The translations under genes and the position numbers were made by a program. Below, piece by piece: positions 26,000 to 35,698 of a stretch of DNA of 64,000 nucleotides. Source of the DNA: Ga0077527 sp021300125 (GTDB lineage Bacteria > Pseudomonadota > Gammaproteobacteria > Burkholderiales > SG8-41); the NCBI GenBank assembly GCA_046339595.1, contig JBKDUF010000011.1:21247-85246 (forward strand), written 5' to 3'. The stretch's first letter is position 1. Every line of letters begins with the position of its first letter. A model generated the notes under the pieces. It saw only the letters and a program-made list of their open reading frames with translations, searched no databases and had not been told where the DNA came from.

Positions 26000-26902
26000 A
26001 TGAACACCGCACCGTCGTCTTCGCATACCCTGCTCACCCGCGCCCTGCGCACCCTCGCGATGGCCCTGGGCCTCGCCGCACTCACCGCCGCACCCGTCCT
26101 GGCACAACAGGCACAGCAGGTGCTGAGGGTCACCACCATCCCCGAGGAAGCCGCCACCGAACAGATCCGCAAGTTCGGCCCGATCACGCGCTACCTTGAA
26201 CGCACCCTCGGCATGAAAGTCGAGTTCACCCCGGTCAACGACTACCCGGCCGCGGTCGAGGCGCTGGTCAACCGGCAGGTGGATCTCGTCTGGTTCGGCG
26301 GCTTCACCCACGTCCAGGCGCAGCTGCGCTCCGGCGGCAAGGTGATCCCGATCGCGCAGCGCGAAGAAGACAGCCAGTTCCGCTCGGTGTTCATCGCCCA
26401 GACCGACTCCGGCATCAAGACCCTGCAGGACCTGCGCGGCAAGCAGGTCAGCTTCGGCTCGCAGTCGAGCACTTCGGGCCATCTGATGCCGCGCAGCTTC
26501 CTGCTCGAAGCCAAGATCGATCCCGAAAAGGACTTCAAGCGCATCGCCTACTCCGGCGCGCACGACGCCACGATCGCCTCGGTGGTCGGCGGCCGCGTTG
26601 ATGCGGCGGCACTGGACATCACCGTCTGGCGCAGGTTCGTCGAAGACAAGAAGGTGGACACCAGCAAGGTCAACGTGTTCTTCACCACGCCGCCGTTCTT
26701 CAACTACAACTGGTCGGTGCACGCCGACATGCCGGCCGCCCTGCGTGAACGCATCACCAAGGCCCTGCTCGCACTGTCGATGAACGATCCCGAAGGCAAG
26801 GAAATCCTGACGCTGAACCGCGCCACCAAATACATCCCGACCCGTGCCGAGAACTACAAGGGCCTCGAAACCGCAGGCCGCAGCGCCGGCCTGATCAAGT
26901 AA
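26000..26902 (+). CDS. PhnD-family ABC transporter binding protein (putative selenate type)
   Basis: A 300-residue periplasmic protein with a Sec signal peptide ending VLAQQ. The mature start LRVTTIPEEAATEQIRKFG, the stretches NDYPAAVEALVNRQVDLVWF and QREEDSQFRSVFI, SFGSQSSTSGHLMPR, and AYSGAHDATIASV match the phosphate/phosphonate-binding superfamily. They especially match the branch annotated as putative selenate ABC transporter substrate-binding protein (recognition from memory). It begins with AAAGGA at good spacing and heads an operon with an ATPase and two permeases. Alternative ligands are phosphonate or phosphite. Confidence 0.87.
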   Translation: MNTAPSSSHTLLTRALRTLAMALGLAALTAAPVLAQQAQQVLRVTTIPEEAATEQIRKFGPITRYLERTLGMKVEFTPVNDYPAAVEALVNRQVDLVWFGGFTHVQAQLRSGGKVIPIAQREEDSQFRSVFIAQTDSGIKTLQDLRGKQVSFGSQSSTSGHLMPRSFLLEAKIDPEKDFKRIAYSGAHDATIASVVGGRVDAAALDITVWRRFVEDKKVDTSKVNVFFTTPPFFNYNWSVHADMPAALRERITKALLALSMNDPEGKEILTLNRATKYIPTRAENYKGLETAGRSAGLIK

Positions 26903-26912
26903 GCCGCGCGCC

Positions 26913-27743
26913 ATGCACATCAGCCTGCGCGGGCTGGCAGCCCGCCATCCCGCGGCCGCGCCGGACAGCGTGCCCGCGCTGCAACCGGTCTCGCTCGACA
27001 TTACGGCCAGCGAGCAGGTTGCGGTGATCGGCCCCTCCGGCGCCGGCAAGACCACCCTGCTGCACGCACTCGCCTGCGCCCTCAGACCGGCGGCTGGCGG
27101 TTTGACGCTGGACGGCGTGGATCCATGGACGCTGCCGGTGTCGAAGCTGCAGCAGTTGCGGGGACGGCTGTTTCTGGCGCCACAGACGCCGCCGCTGCCG
27201 CCACGGCAGCGGGTCATCTCCGCGGTGCTGGCCGGCCGGCTGCCGCGGCAATCGCTGCTGGCCAGCCTGCGTTCACTGATCTATCCCACCGGCATCGCGC
27301 AGGCCGAATCCGCGCTCACCCGCTTCGACCTCGCGCACAAGTTGTGGGACCGCGTTGACCGCCTCTCCGGCGGTGAACGCCAGCGTGTGGGCCTCGCACG
27401 GGCGCTGCTGTCCTCGGCTTCGCTGTGGCTGGTGGATGAGCCGCTGTCCTCGCTGGATCCCTCGCGCGCGAAGCTGGCGATCGAGACCCTGACCGCCGCC
27501 GCGCGGGAAGCCGGCGCCACGCTGGTATGCACGCTGCACCAGGTCGATGTCGCAACTCGCTTCCCGCGCGTGCTCGGCCTGCGCGACGGGCGGCTGCACT
27601 TCGACCTGCCTGGCGCCGAAGTCAGCGCCGAACGCCTGCGCGAGCTCTATGCCCAGCATGAACACGAACTGCTGGGCGGACCTGCCGCCGCGGGCGACAC
27701 CCCGCCACCGCCGCCACAGGCGCCGGTGATGTACTGCCGCTGA
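26913..27743 (+). CDS. PhnC-type ABC transporter ATPase
   Basis: A 276-residue ATPase: Walker A GPSGAGKTTLL, Q-loop APQTPPLPP, signature LSGGERQRVGLARALL, Walker B SLWLVDEPLSSLD, and switch His in CTLHQVD. It lies 10 bases downstream of the binding-protein gene and energises the two PhnE-like permeases that follow. It is the only PhnC-type ATPase in the window, although a second PhnD/PhnE pair occurs at 46-48 kb. Confidence 0.92.
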   Translation: MHISLRGLAARHPAAAPDSVPALQPVSLDITASEQVAVIGPSGAGKTTLLHALACALRPAAGGLTLDGVDPWTLPVSKLQQLRGRLFLAPQTPPLPPRQRVISAVLAGRLPRQSLLASLRSLIYPTGIAQAESALTRFDLAHKLWDRVDRLSGGERQRVGLARALLSSASLWLVDEPLSSLDPSRAKLAIETLTAAAREAGATLVCTLHQVDVATRFPRVLGLRDGRLHFDLPGAEVSAERLRELYAQHEHELLGGPAAAGDTPPPPPQAPVMYCR

Positions 27744-27759
27744 GAAGCCGCCAGCCATC

Positions 27760-28608
27760 ATGCAAGAACCGGCGGCCGCACCGGCACTGCCTTCCCCCCG
27801 ACACCGCGACCCGGCTTGGACAGGACGCGTGTTCTGGCTGCTGGCCGCCGCCGTGCTGGTCGCACCGGCGCTGGTCGCCACCGAATTCAAGCCTTGGCTG
27901 CTGTTCGAGCCGGATGCCCTTAAGGCCACCCGGCGCTTCATCGCCGATTTCCTGCCGCCGAAAATCGAAGGCGAGTTCCTCTGGCTGGTGCTGGTCGAGT
28001 GCTGGCGCACTGTGGCCATCGCCACCGCCGGCATGGCGCTGGCCCTGGTGATCGCGATTCCGCTGACACTCATTTCAACCAACGCGATCTCGATCTCCGC
28101 GCTGGGTGGACGCATGCACACGCTGCCTCTGTTCGTGAGGCAGGCAACACGCTGGCTGCTGATCGTGCTGAGGAGCATCCCGGAACTGGTGTGGGCGCTG
28201 GTGTTCGTGCGCGTGGTCGGCCTCGGCCCCACCGCCGGCGTGCTCGCCATTGCGCTCACCTACGGCGGCATGCTGGGCAAGGTATACGGCGAGATCCTCG
28301 AGAGCGATGAAACCCACACCACCCGCACGCTTCTGCGCAACGGCGCGGGCCGCCTGCAGGCCTTTTTCTACGGGCTGCTGCCGCACAGCGCGCCCGAACT
28401 CACCAGCTACACGGTGTACCGCTGGGAATGCGCGATCCGCTCCTCCGCGGTGCTCGGATTCGTCGGCGCCGGCGGTCTCGGCCAGCAGATGGACAACTCG
28501 ATGAAGATGTTCCAGGGCTCGGAAGTGGCAACCATGCTGATCGTGTTCATGCTGCTCGTCGCGCTTGCCGACCAGGTCAGCGCATGGCTGCGGAAGAATC
28601 TCGCATGA
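27760..28608 (+). CDS. PhnE-type ABC transporter permease (first)
   Basis: A 282-residue inner-membrane permease with about six helices. The ATPase-contacting region (LRSIPELVWALVFVRVVGLGP ... GRLQAFFYGLLPHSAPELTSY) is the PhnE form of the EAA loop. Its end, AVLGFVGAGGLGQQMDNSM, is diagnostic of PhnE. It is translationally coupled to the second permease (ATGA overlap). Confidence 0.92.
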   Translation: MQEPAAAPALPSPRHRDPAWTGRVFWLLAAAVLVAPALVATEFKPWLLFEPDALKATRRFIADFLPPKIEGEFLWLVLVECWRTVAIATAGMALALVIAIPLTLISTNAISISALGGRMHTLPLFVRQATRWLLIVLRSIPELVWALVFVRVVGLGPTAGVLAIALTYGGMLGKVYGEILESDETHTTRTLLRNGAGRLQAFFYGLLPHSAPELTSYTVYRWECAIRSSAVLGFVGAGGLGQQMDNSMKMFQGSEVATMLIVFMLLVALADQVSAWLRKNLA

Positions 28609-29447
28609 ATGCCCCGCGCCAGGATTCAGCCAAGGCCGCCAATGAAGCCTGGCGGATGCCGCCGCGGCTGTTCAGCGCGCGCTGCACGATGTGCTGGTTC
28701 CTGTTCGGCCTCGTCGCGCTGACCGCGGCGAGTTTCTGGACACTCGACCTGCAGTGGGCAAGGTTCCTCTCCGCCGACGCCCTGCGCAAGATGGGCCGCT
28801 TCCTCGGCGAGCTGATGTCGCCATCCACCGACCCTGCCTTCCTGCTCAAGCTCGCGCGCGCGAGCTTCGAGACGCTGGCGATGTCGGCGCTGGGCCCGCT
28901 GCTCGCGGCCAGCGCCGGTCTCGCGCTGGCGCTGCCCGCGAGCCGCACCCATGCCGCGGACCCTGCCTGGTGGCGCGCGCCGACCCGGCTCGCGCTCAAC
29001 GCGCTGCGCTCGATCCCGGAACTGGTCTGGGCTGCGCTGCTGATCATTGCCGCCGGCCTCGGCCCCTTTGCCGGCACGCTGGCACTGGCCCTGCACACCA
29101 CCGGCGTACTCGGCCGGCTGTTTGCCGAAGCGGTCGAAAATGCGCCGCCGGGGCCGGCCTTCGCGCTGCGCACCCGGGTCGTCGGCGAACTGGGCGTGTT
29201 CTGCTACGCCACGCTGCCGCAGATCCTGCCGCAGCTGCTCTCCTACACCCTGTATCGCTGGGAGAACAACATACGCGCTGCTGCGGTGCTCGGCGTGGTG
29301 GGCGGCGGCGGGCTCGGCCAGATGCTGGCCTTCCACATGGGGCTGTTCCACATGAACGAGACCAGCACTGTGCTCATCGCGATGCTGCTGCTGGTCGCGC
29401 TGGTGGATGCGCTGTCGTATGTCGCGCGCTGGATCATGCAGCGCTGA
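28605..29447 (+). CDS. PhnE-type ABC transporter permease (second)
   Basis: A 280-residue permease paralogous to its upstream neighbour, with NALRSIPELVWAALLIIAAGLGP, a cytoplasmic coupling loop (FCYATLPQILPQLLSY) and AAAVLGVVGGGGLGQML. ATG at 28605 overlaps the preceding stop. The two permeases probably form a heterodimeric channel. It ends 12 bases from the convergent murJ stop, with no clear terminator between them. Confidence 0.92.
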   Translation: MNAPRQDSAKAANEAWRMPPRLFSARCTMCWFLFGLVALTAASFWTLDLQWARFLSADALRKMGRFLGELMSPSTDPAFLLKLARASFETLAMSALGPLLAASAGLALALPASRTHAADPAWWRAPTRLALNALRSIPELVWAALLIIAAGLGPFAGTLALALHTTGVLGRLFAEAVENAPPGPAFALRTRVVGELGVFCYATLPQILPQLLSYTLYRWENNIRAAAVLGVVGGGGLGQMLAFHMGLFHMNETSTVLIAMLLLVALVDALSYVARWIMQR

Positions 29448-29459
29448 GCGGTGCCGCGC

Positions 29460-30992
29460 TCAGGCGCGGCGGTTGAAGTCGCGCCAGCGGAATCCGAACA
29501 GCCACAGCATGCCGAAGTAGGTGAAGCCGCCGGCAAGCACCAGTCCTGCGAGCTTCAGCACGCGATCCATCGCGCCGGAAGCAAGCCAGGCCGCTGTTGG
29601 TCCGGCAAGCCACCACAGCACGATGCCCATCGCGTACACCGCCAGCGCGAGCTTGAGCGTGAATACCGCCCAGCCCGGCTGCGGCCGGAAAATGCCGCGG
29701 CGGCGCAGGCCGATCAGCAGCAGTGTCGCATTCAGGCACGCGCCCAGGCTGATCGCCAGCGCAAGGCCGGCATGCTTGAGCTGCCACACCAGCGCCAGAT
29801 TGAGCAGCTGGGTCACCGCCAGCGTCACCAGCGCGATCTTCACCGGCGTGCGGATGTCCTGCTGCGCATAGAAGCCCGGCGCCAGCACCTTCACCGCGAT
29901 CAGGGCGACCAGACCCACGGCATAAGCAACCAGCGCATGGCGGGTGTTGATGACATCAGTGGCGGTAAAAGCGCCGTAGTGGAACAGCGTGGCCCCCAGC
30001 GGCACAGCCAGCACCGCCAGCGCCACAGCCGCGGGCATCGCCAGCAGCAGGGTCAGCCGCAGCCCCCAGTCGAGGAGCTCCGAATAGGCCTGCGGATTCT
30101 GCTCGGCATGGCGTTTTGCGAGGCTGGGCAGCAGGATCGTGCCCAGCGCGACACCCAGCAGCCCCGCCGGAAACTCCATCAGGCGGTCGGCGAAGTACAG
30201 CCAGGTCACGCTGCCGGTGACGAGGAATGAGGCGAAGATGTTGTTGATGAGCAGGCTGACCTGCCCCACCGACACCCCGAACACCGCCGGCGCCATCTGC
30301 CGCAGCACCCGCTGCACGCCCTCGTCGCGCAGGCTGAAACGCGGCCGCGGCAGCACCCCTGCACGGGCCAGAAACGGAATCTGGAAAACCAGCTGCAGCA
30401 CCCCGCCCGCGAACACCGCCCAGGCCAGCGCTTTCACCGGCGGATCGAAATACGGCGCGGCGAGCAGCGCAAAGCCGATGAAGGAGAGGTTGAGCAGCGT
30501 CGGCGTGAACGCCGGCACCGCGAAGCGGCTCCAGGTGTTGAGAATGCCGCCGGCCAGCGCCGTCAGCGCGATGAACAGGATGTAGGGAAAGACAATACGC
30601 AGCAGTTCCACCGTCAGCGCGAATTTCTCCGGGGTCGCGGTGAAACCGGGTGCGGTCACCGCGATGATCCACGGCGCGGCGAGCATGCCCGCCACGCTCA
30701 CCAGCAGCAGCGCCACGCTGAGCACGCCGCTGACATGGTTGATCAGCGCGCGCGCCTCGTCCTCGCCACGGCGGTTCCTGTATTCGGCAAGGATCGGCAC
30801 GAAGGCCTGGGAGAAGGCGCCCTCGGCAAACAGCCGCCGCAGCAGGTTCGGAATCTTGAAGGCGACGAAGAACGCGTCGGTGGCCAGACCCGCGCCAAAG
30901 ACACGGGCAATCACCGCGTCGCGTACGAAACCGAGCACCCGCGACACCAGCGTCATGCTGCTGACTGTCGACAAGGCCTTGATTAAATTCAT
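29460..30992 (-). CDS. murJ: Lipid II flippase MurJ
   Basis: A 510-residue polytopic membrane protein (about 14 helices) of the MOP/MVF superfamily that flips lipid II across the inner membrane for peptidoglycan synthesis. Diagnostic: the N-terminal TLVSRVLGFVRDAVIARVFGAG, RRLFAEGAFSQAFVPI, SFLVTGSVTWLYFADRLMEFPAGLLGVALGTILLPSLAK and FYAQQDIRTPVKIALV. It is divergent from rpsT, the usual arrangement in betaproteobacteria. Confidence 0.96.
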   Translation of the reverse strand: MNLIKALSTVSSMTLVSRVLGFVRDAVIARVFGAGLATDAFFVAFKIPNLLRRLFAEGAFSQAFVPILAEYRNRRGEDEARALINHVSGVLSVALLLVSVAGMLAAPWIIAVTAPGFTATPEKFALTVELLRIVFPYILFIALTALAGGILNTWSRFAVPAFTPTLLNLSFIGFALLAAPYFDPPVKALAWAVFAGGVLQLVFQIPFLARAGVLPRPRFSLRDEGVQRVLRQMAPAVFGVSVGQVSLLINNIFASFLVTGSVTWLYFADRLMEFPAGLLGVALGTILLPSLAKRHAEQNPQAYSELLDWGLRLTLLLAMPAAVALAVLAVPLGATLFHYGAFTATDVINTRHALVAYAVGLVALIAVKVLAPGFYAQQDIRTPVKIALVTLAVTQLLNLALVWQLKHAGLALAISLGACLNATLLLIGLRRRGIFRPQPGWAVFTLKLALAVYAMGIVLWWLAGPTAAWLASGAMDRVLKLAGLVLAGGFTYFGMLWLFGFRWRDFNRRA

Positions 30993-31034
30993 TTATTTTG
31001 CTCGGGAGGGGCGAAGGGCGCGGTACTGGGCAGC

Positions 31035-31063
31035 TTGCGGAAAAGGCCCAAGTTCTTTATCAT
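31035..31063 (+). promoter_or_regulatory. Sigma-70 promoter of rpsT
   Basis: TTGCGG (31035-31040), a 17-base spacer and TATCAT (31058-31063) lie 35 bases ahead of the rpsT start, consistent with a short untranslated leader. Confidence 0.6.
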
Positions 31064-31097
31064 TGCGCCCTTTTTCCGAACGGAATCCGGAGTTTAC

Positions 31098-31361
31098 ATG
31101 GCCAACACTGCTTCAGCCAAAAAAGCCGCCCGCCAGGCCGTGAAGCGCCGCGCCCGCAATGGCGCCCAGCGTTCAGAGCTGCGCACCGCGATCAAGGATG
31201 TACGCAAGGCCATCGCCGCCGGCGACAAGGCTGCCGCGAGGACCGTGTTCCAGAAATCGGTGAGCACCATTGATTCGATCGCCGACAAGGACATCATCCG
31301 CAAGAACACCGCGGCGCGCTACAAGAGCCGCCTGTCGGCCGCAATCAAGGCGATGGCCTGA
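31098..31361 (+). CDS. rpsT: 30S ribosomal protein S20
   Basis: An 87-residue, Lys/Arg/Ala-rich protein that binds 16S rRNA in the small subunit. The N-terminus MANTASAKKAARQAVKRRAR and the C-terminal RKNTAARYKSRLSAAIKAMA are standard S20. The ATG at 31098 follows CCGGAG. Monocistronic, divergent from murJ. Confidence 0.97.
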   Translation: MANTASAKKAARQAVKRRARNGAQRSELRTAIKDVRKAIAAGDKAAARTVFQKSVSTIDSIADKDIIRKNTAARYKSRLSAAIKAMA

Positions 31362-31404
31362 TCATCCCCTCAGCGGCGCCCCGGCGCCGCAGCGGGCCGC
31401 CAGC

Positions 31405-31722
31405 TCAAGGCGGCCCTCCGGTGGCCGGTGTCTCCGGCCGCCTGACCCGGCGCCCCGGCCGCATCCTCAGCCGGTTGTCTCTCGCGAACTGCAGCAAAAG
31501 GGCAAAACCCTGGGGATTTACCGTCTCCAGCGCGCGGTCCACTGCGACACAATGGTTACCGCCGGCAAAGATCGGTTCCAGGCAGGGCGAGTATTCAAGA
31601 TGACCGCTTTCGCTGAGCACCGAAAACACGCTGGACAGCCGTTCCGCCCAGTCGCCGGGACGAAACGGTTCACCGTGGCCGGTGATGCCCTTAATGACGA
31701 TTTCCGGTGCATCATTGAACAT
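31405..31722 (-). CDS. DUF3579 protein
   Basis: About 105 residues. The N-terminus MFNDAPEIVIKGITGHGEPF and the next segment RPGDWAERLSSVFSVL match DUF3579, a small betaproteobacterial family of unknown function commonly found beside rpsT and argD. ATG at 31722 follows AGGA. A start at 31746 would add 8 residues. Its strand is opposite to both flanking genes. The Arg-rich C-terminus (RMRPGRRVRRPE) is a slight extension. Confidence 0.82.
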   Translation of the reverse strand: MFNDAPEIVIKGITGHGEPFRPGDWAERLSSVFSVLSESGHLEYSPCLEPIFAGGNHCVAVDRALETVNPQGFALLLQFARDNRLRMRPGRRVRRPETPATGGPP

Positions 31723-31841
31723 GCCGTCCTGCCGCCCTGTCAGCAAAAAAGTCCAGCAGAATCAGCGCATAAGCCGCGCATTGCAGCGGAAAATTCACTT
31801 GCCAAGCGAAGCCGCCATGGCCGAAAATTCACATTGATCAC

Positions 31842-31871
31842 CGGCGGCGTCAGGCCGCCGTCTGTTTTTTT
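31842..31871 (+). terminator. Terminator with no assigned upstream gene
   Basis: CGGCGGC, a 5-base loop and GCCGCCG are followed by TCTGTTTTTTT. It is a textbook plus-strand terminator, yet the nearest plus-strand gene upstream is rpsT, 480 bases away across an opposing gene. A short transcript starting at about 31,740-31,800 is possible. Confidence 0.7.
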
Positions 31872-31957
31872 GTAGCCTGCACGGCGGGGTCGCGGCAGCG
31901 GCCCGGGACCGGCGATATTGGCCGCGCGAAACGGCGGCCTTGATGAGCGAGCACACC

Positions 31958-33148
31958 ATGTCACATGTCATGAACACCTATGCCCGCCTGCCCGTCGCCT
32001 TTGAACGCGGCGAAGGCGTCTGGCTGTGGGATACGCAGGGCAAGCGCTATCTGGACGCGCTGGCGGGCGTGGCCGTGAACGCGGTCGGCCACAGCCATCC
32101 GATACTGGTGGCGGCGCTGCGCGAACAGGTCGGCAAGCTGATCCACACCTCCAACATCTACCAGGTCTCGGCGCAGGAAAAACTCGCCGACCGCATCGCC
32201 GCCGCCTCCGGCATGGACAGCGTGTTTTTCTGCAATTCCGGCGCCGAAGCCAACGAGGCGGCTATCAAGCTCGCGCGTTACTACGGCCACAAGAAGGGCG
32301 TGGAAATTCCCGCGGTCGTGGTGCTCGAGAAGTCCTTCCACGGCCGCACCATGGCCACGCTGGCGGCCCCCGGCAGCCGCAAGGTGCAGGCCGGCTTCGA
32401 GCCGCTGGTGACCGGATTCGTGCGCGTGCCCTTCAACGACCTGGAGGCCGTTCGTCGCGTCGCCGCCTCCAACCGCAACGTGGTCGCCGTACTCGCCGAG
32501 CTGGTGCAGGGCGAAGGCGGGGTCAGCGTCTGCAGCGATGATTACCTGAAGGGCCTGCGCGAGATCTGCGACGCCAACGGCTGGCTGCTGATGCTCGACG
32601 AAGTGCAGACCGGCATGGGCCGCACCGGCAAGATGTTCGCCTTCCAGCACTACGGCGTGATGCCCGACGTGATCACCCTCGCCAAGGGCCTCGGCGGCGG
32701 TGTGCCCATCGGCGCCTGCGTGGCCCGCGGTGAAGCCGCCACGCTGTTCAAGCCGGGCAGCCACGGCTCGACCTTCGGCGGCAACCTGCTTGCCAGCACC
32801 GCCGCGCTCGCCACCATCGACATCATCGAATCCGAGGGCCTGTGCCGCAACGCCGCCGAGGTGGGCGAGCTCATCCTGTCCGGGCTCCGGCGCGCGCTGG
32901 CCGAAACGCCCGGCGTGCGCGACATCCGCGGCAAGGGCATGATGATCGGCGTCGAGCTCGACCGCCCCTGCGGCGAACTGGTGAAAACCGCGCTCGAGGC
33001 CGGCCTGCTGATCAACGTCACCGCCGAGAACGTGGTACGGCTGGTGCCGCCGCTGGTGATGTCCCGCGCCGAAGCCGACCAGCTGGTCGGCCAGCTGGCG
33101 CCGATGATCCGCACATTCCTGATGAAAGCCGCCCCCGCCGCCGCCTGA
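31958..33148 (+). CDS. argD: Acetylornithine aminotransferase
   Basis: A 396-residue class III PLP aminotransferase of arginine biosynthesis (N-acetylglutamate semialdehyde to N-acetylornithine). Seen: FFCNSGAEANEAAIKLAR, VLEKSFHGRTMATL, LLMLDEVQTGMGRTGK, and the PLP lysine in ITLAKGLGGGVPIGA. ATG at 31958 (MSHVMNTYARLPV) fits the family. TTG at 31940 and ATG at 31943 are possible longer starts. First gene of argD-argF-argG. Confidence 0.95.
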   Translation: MSHVMNTYARLPVAFERGEGVWLWDTQGKRYLDALAGVAVNAVGHSHPILVAALREQVGKLIHTSNIYQVSAQEKLADRIAAASGMDSVFFCNSGAEANEAAIKLARYYGHKKGVEIPAVVVLEKSFHGRTMATLAAPGSRKVQAGFEPLVTGFVRVPFNDLEAVRRVAASNRNVVAVLAELVQGEGGVSVCSDDYLKGLREICDANGWLLMLDEVQTGMGRTGKMFAFQHYGVMPDVITLAKGLGGGVPIGACVARGEAATLFKPGSHGSTFGGNLLASTAALATIDIIESEGLCRNAAEVGELILSGLRRALAETPGVRDIRGKGMMIGVELDRPCGELVKTALEAGLLINVTAENVVRLVPPLVMSRAEADQLVGQLAPMIRTFLMKAAPAAA

Positions 33149-33183
33149 TGCGCGCGGCGCGCCCGCTGCGCCGGGGATACCCC

Positions 33184-34107
33184 ATGCCACTTCGCCACTA
33201 CCTGCAATTCAAGGATTTCAGCGCCGAGGAATACGAACACCTGTTCGCCCGCGCGCACTGGATCAAGACGCGCTTCAAGCGCTACGAGCCGTATCTGCCG
33301 CTGCACGACCGCACGCTGGCGATGATCTTCGAGAAGAACTCCACGCGGACCCGCGTCTCGTTCGAGGCCGGCATGCTGCAGATGGGGGGCACCGTGATCA
33401 ACCTCACCTCCAGCCAGACCCAGCTCTCGCGCGGCGAGCCGATCGAGGATGTCGCGCGGGTCATTACGCGCATGGTCGACCTGGTGATGATCCGCACCTT
33501 CGAGCAGCTGATCATCGAGCGCTTCGCGGCCTACTCGCGGGTGCCGGTGATCAATGGCCTCACCAACGAGTACCACCCCTGCCAGATCCTCGCCGATATC
33601 TTCACCTACATCGAGCACCGCGGCTCGATCCGCGGCAGGACCGTGGCCTGGATCGGCGACTCCAACAACGTCTGCAACACCTGGCTGCAGGCCGCCGAGG
33701 TACTCGGCTTCAACGTCCATGTCTCGACACCGCCCGGCTACGAAGTCGAGCCCGAACGCGCCGGCCTCTACGGCACCGACCACTACGAGGAATTCCCCGA
33801 TCCGATGGATGCGGTGAAGGGCGCCGACCTGGTCACCACCGACGTCTGGACCAGCATGGGCTTCGAGGCCGAGAACGAAGAGCGCAAGCGCGACTTCGAG
33901 GACTGGTGCATCGACGCCGACATGATGAACGCCGCCAAGCCTGACGCCCTGTTCATGCACTGCCTGCCCGCCCACCGCGGCGAGGAAGTCACCGCCGAAG
34001 TCATCGACGGCCCGCAGAGCGTGGTCTGGGATGAAGCTGAAAACCGTCTCCATGCGCAGAAGGCCCTGATGGAATTTCTGCTGCTGGGCCACGTGGAATC
34101 CAAGTAA
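33184..34107 (+). CDS. argF: Ornithine carbamoyltransferase
   Basis: A 307-residue OTCase that makes citrulline. The carbamoyl-phosphate site is FEKNSTRTRVSFE, the HPCQ motif is EYHPCQILADIF, and the ornithine site includes WTSMGFE and MHCLPAHRGEEVT. It starts 35 bases after argD and ends 14 bases before argG. Confidence 0.97.
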   Translation: MPLRHYLQFKDFSAEEYEHLFARAHWIKTRFKRYEPYLPLHDRTLAMIFEKNSTRTRVSFEAGMLQMGGTVINLTSSQTQLSRGEPIEDVARVITRMVDLVMIRTFEQLIIERFAAYSRVPVINGLTNEYHPCQILADIFTYIEHRGSIRGRTVAWIGDSNNVCNTWLQAAEVLGFNVHVSTPPGYEVEPERAGLYGTDHYEEFPDPMDAVKGADLVTTDVWTSMGFEAENEERKRDFEDWCIDADMMNAAKPDALFMHCLPAHRGEEVTAEVIDGPQSVVWDEAENRLHAQKALMEFLLLGHVESK

Positions 34108-34121
34108 CCCCCCTGAAAATC

Positions 34122-35351
<1,230 letters not shown>

Positions 35352-35374
35352 ACGCACCGCAACAGGAGCATCCG

Positions 35375-35683
35375 ATGTCCCAGTTCGACAACGTTTCCGT
35401 CGTCAAGAAAGCCAACGTCTATTTCGACGGCAAGTGCGTCAGCCACACCGTGATCCTTGCCGGTGGCGTGCGCAAATCGGTGGGTGTGATCCTGCCCTCG
35501 ACCCTCAAGTTCAACACCGACGCCCCCGAGCGCATGGAGATCATCGCCGGCCACGGCCGTTACCGCCTTGCCGGCAGCGACTGGAAAACGGTCCGGGAAG
35601 GCGAGAGCTTCGACGTGCCTGGCAAGTCGAGCTTCGACATCGAGGCGGTCGAGGCCCTGCACTACGTGTGCCATTTCGGTTAA
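35375..35683 (+). CDS. ppnP: Pyrimidine/purine nucleoside phosphorylase PpnP
   Basis: A 102-residue cupin-like protein of the DUF1255/YaiE family. Family knowledge: it phosphorolyses a broad range of nucleosides. Seen: KANVYFDGKCVSHTVI, KSVGVILPSTLKFNT and SFDVPGKSSFDIE. It lies 23 bases after argG with AACAGGAG ahead and is probably co-transcribed with it. Confidence 0.92.
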   Translation: MSQFDNVSVVKKANVYFDGKCVSHTVILAGGVRKSVGVILPSTLKFNTDAPERMEIIAGHGRYRLAGSDWKTVREGESFDVPGKSSFDIEAVEALHYVCHFG

Positions 35684-35698
35684 GGCCCGCCAGCAACA

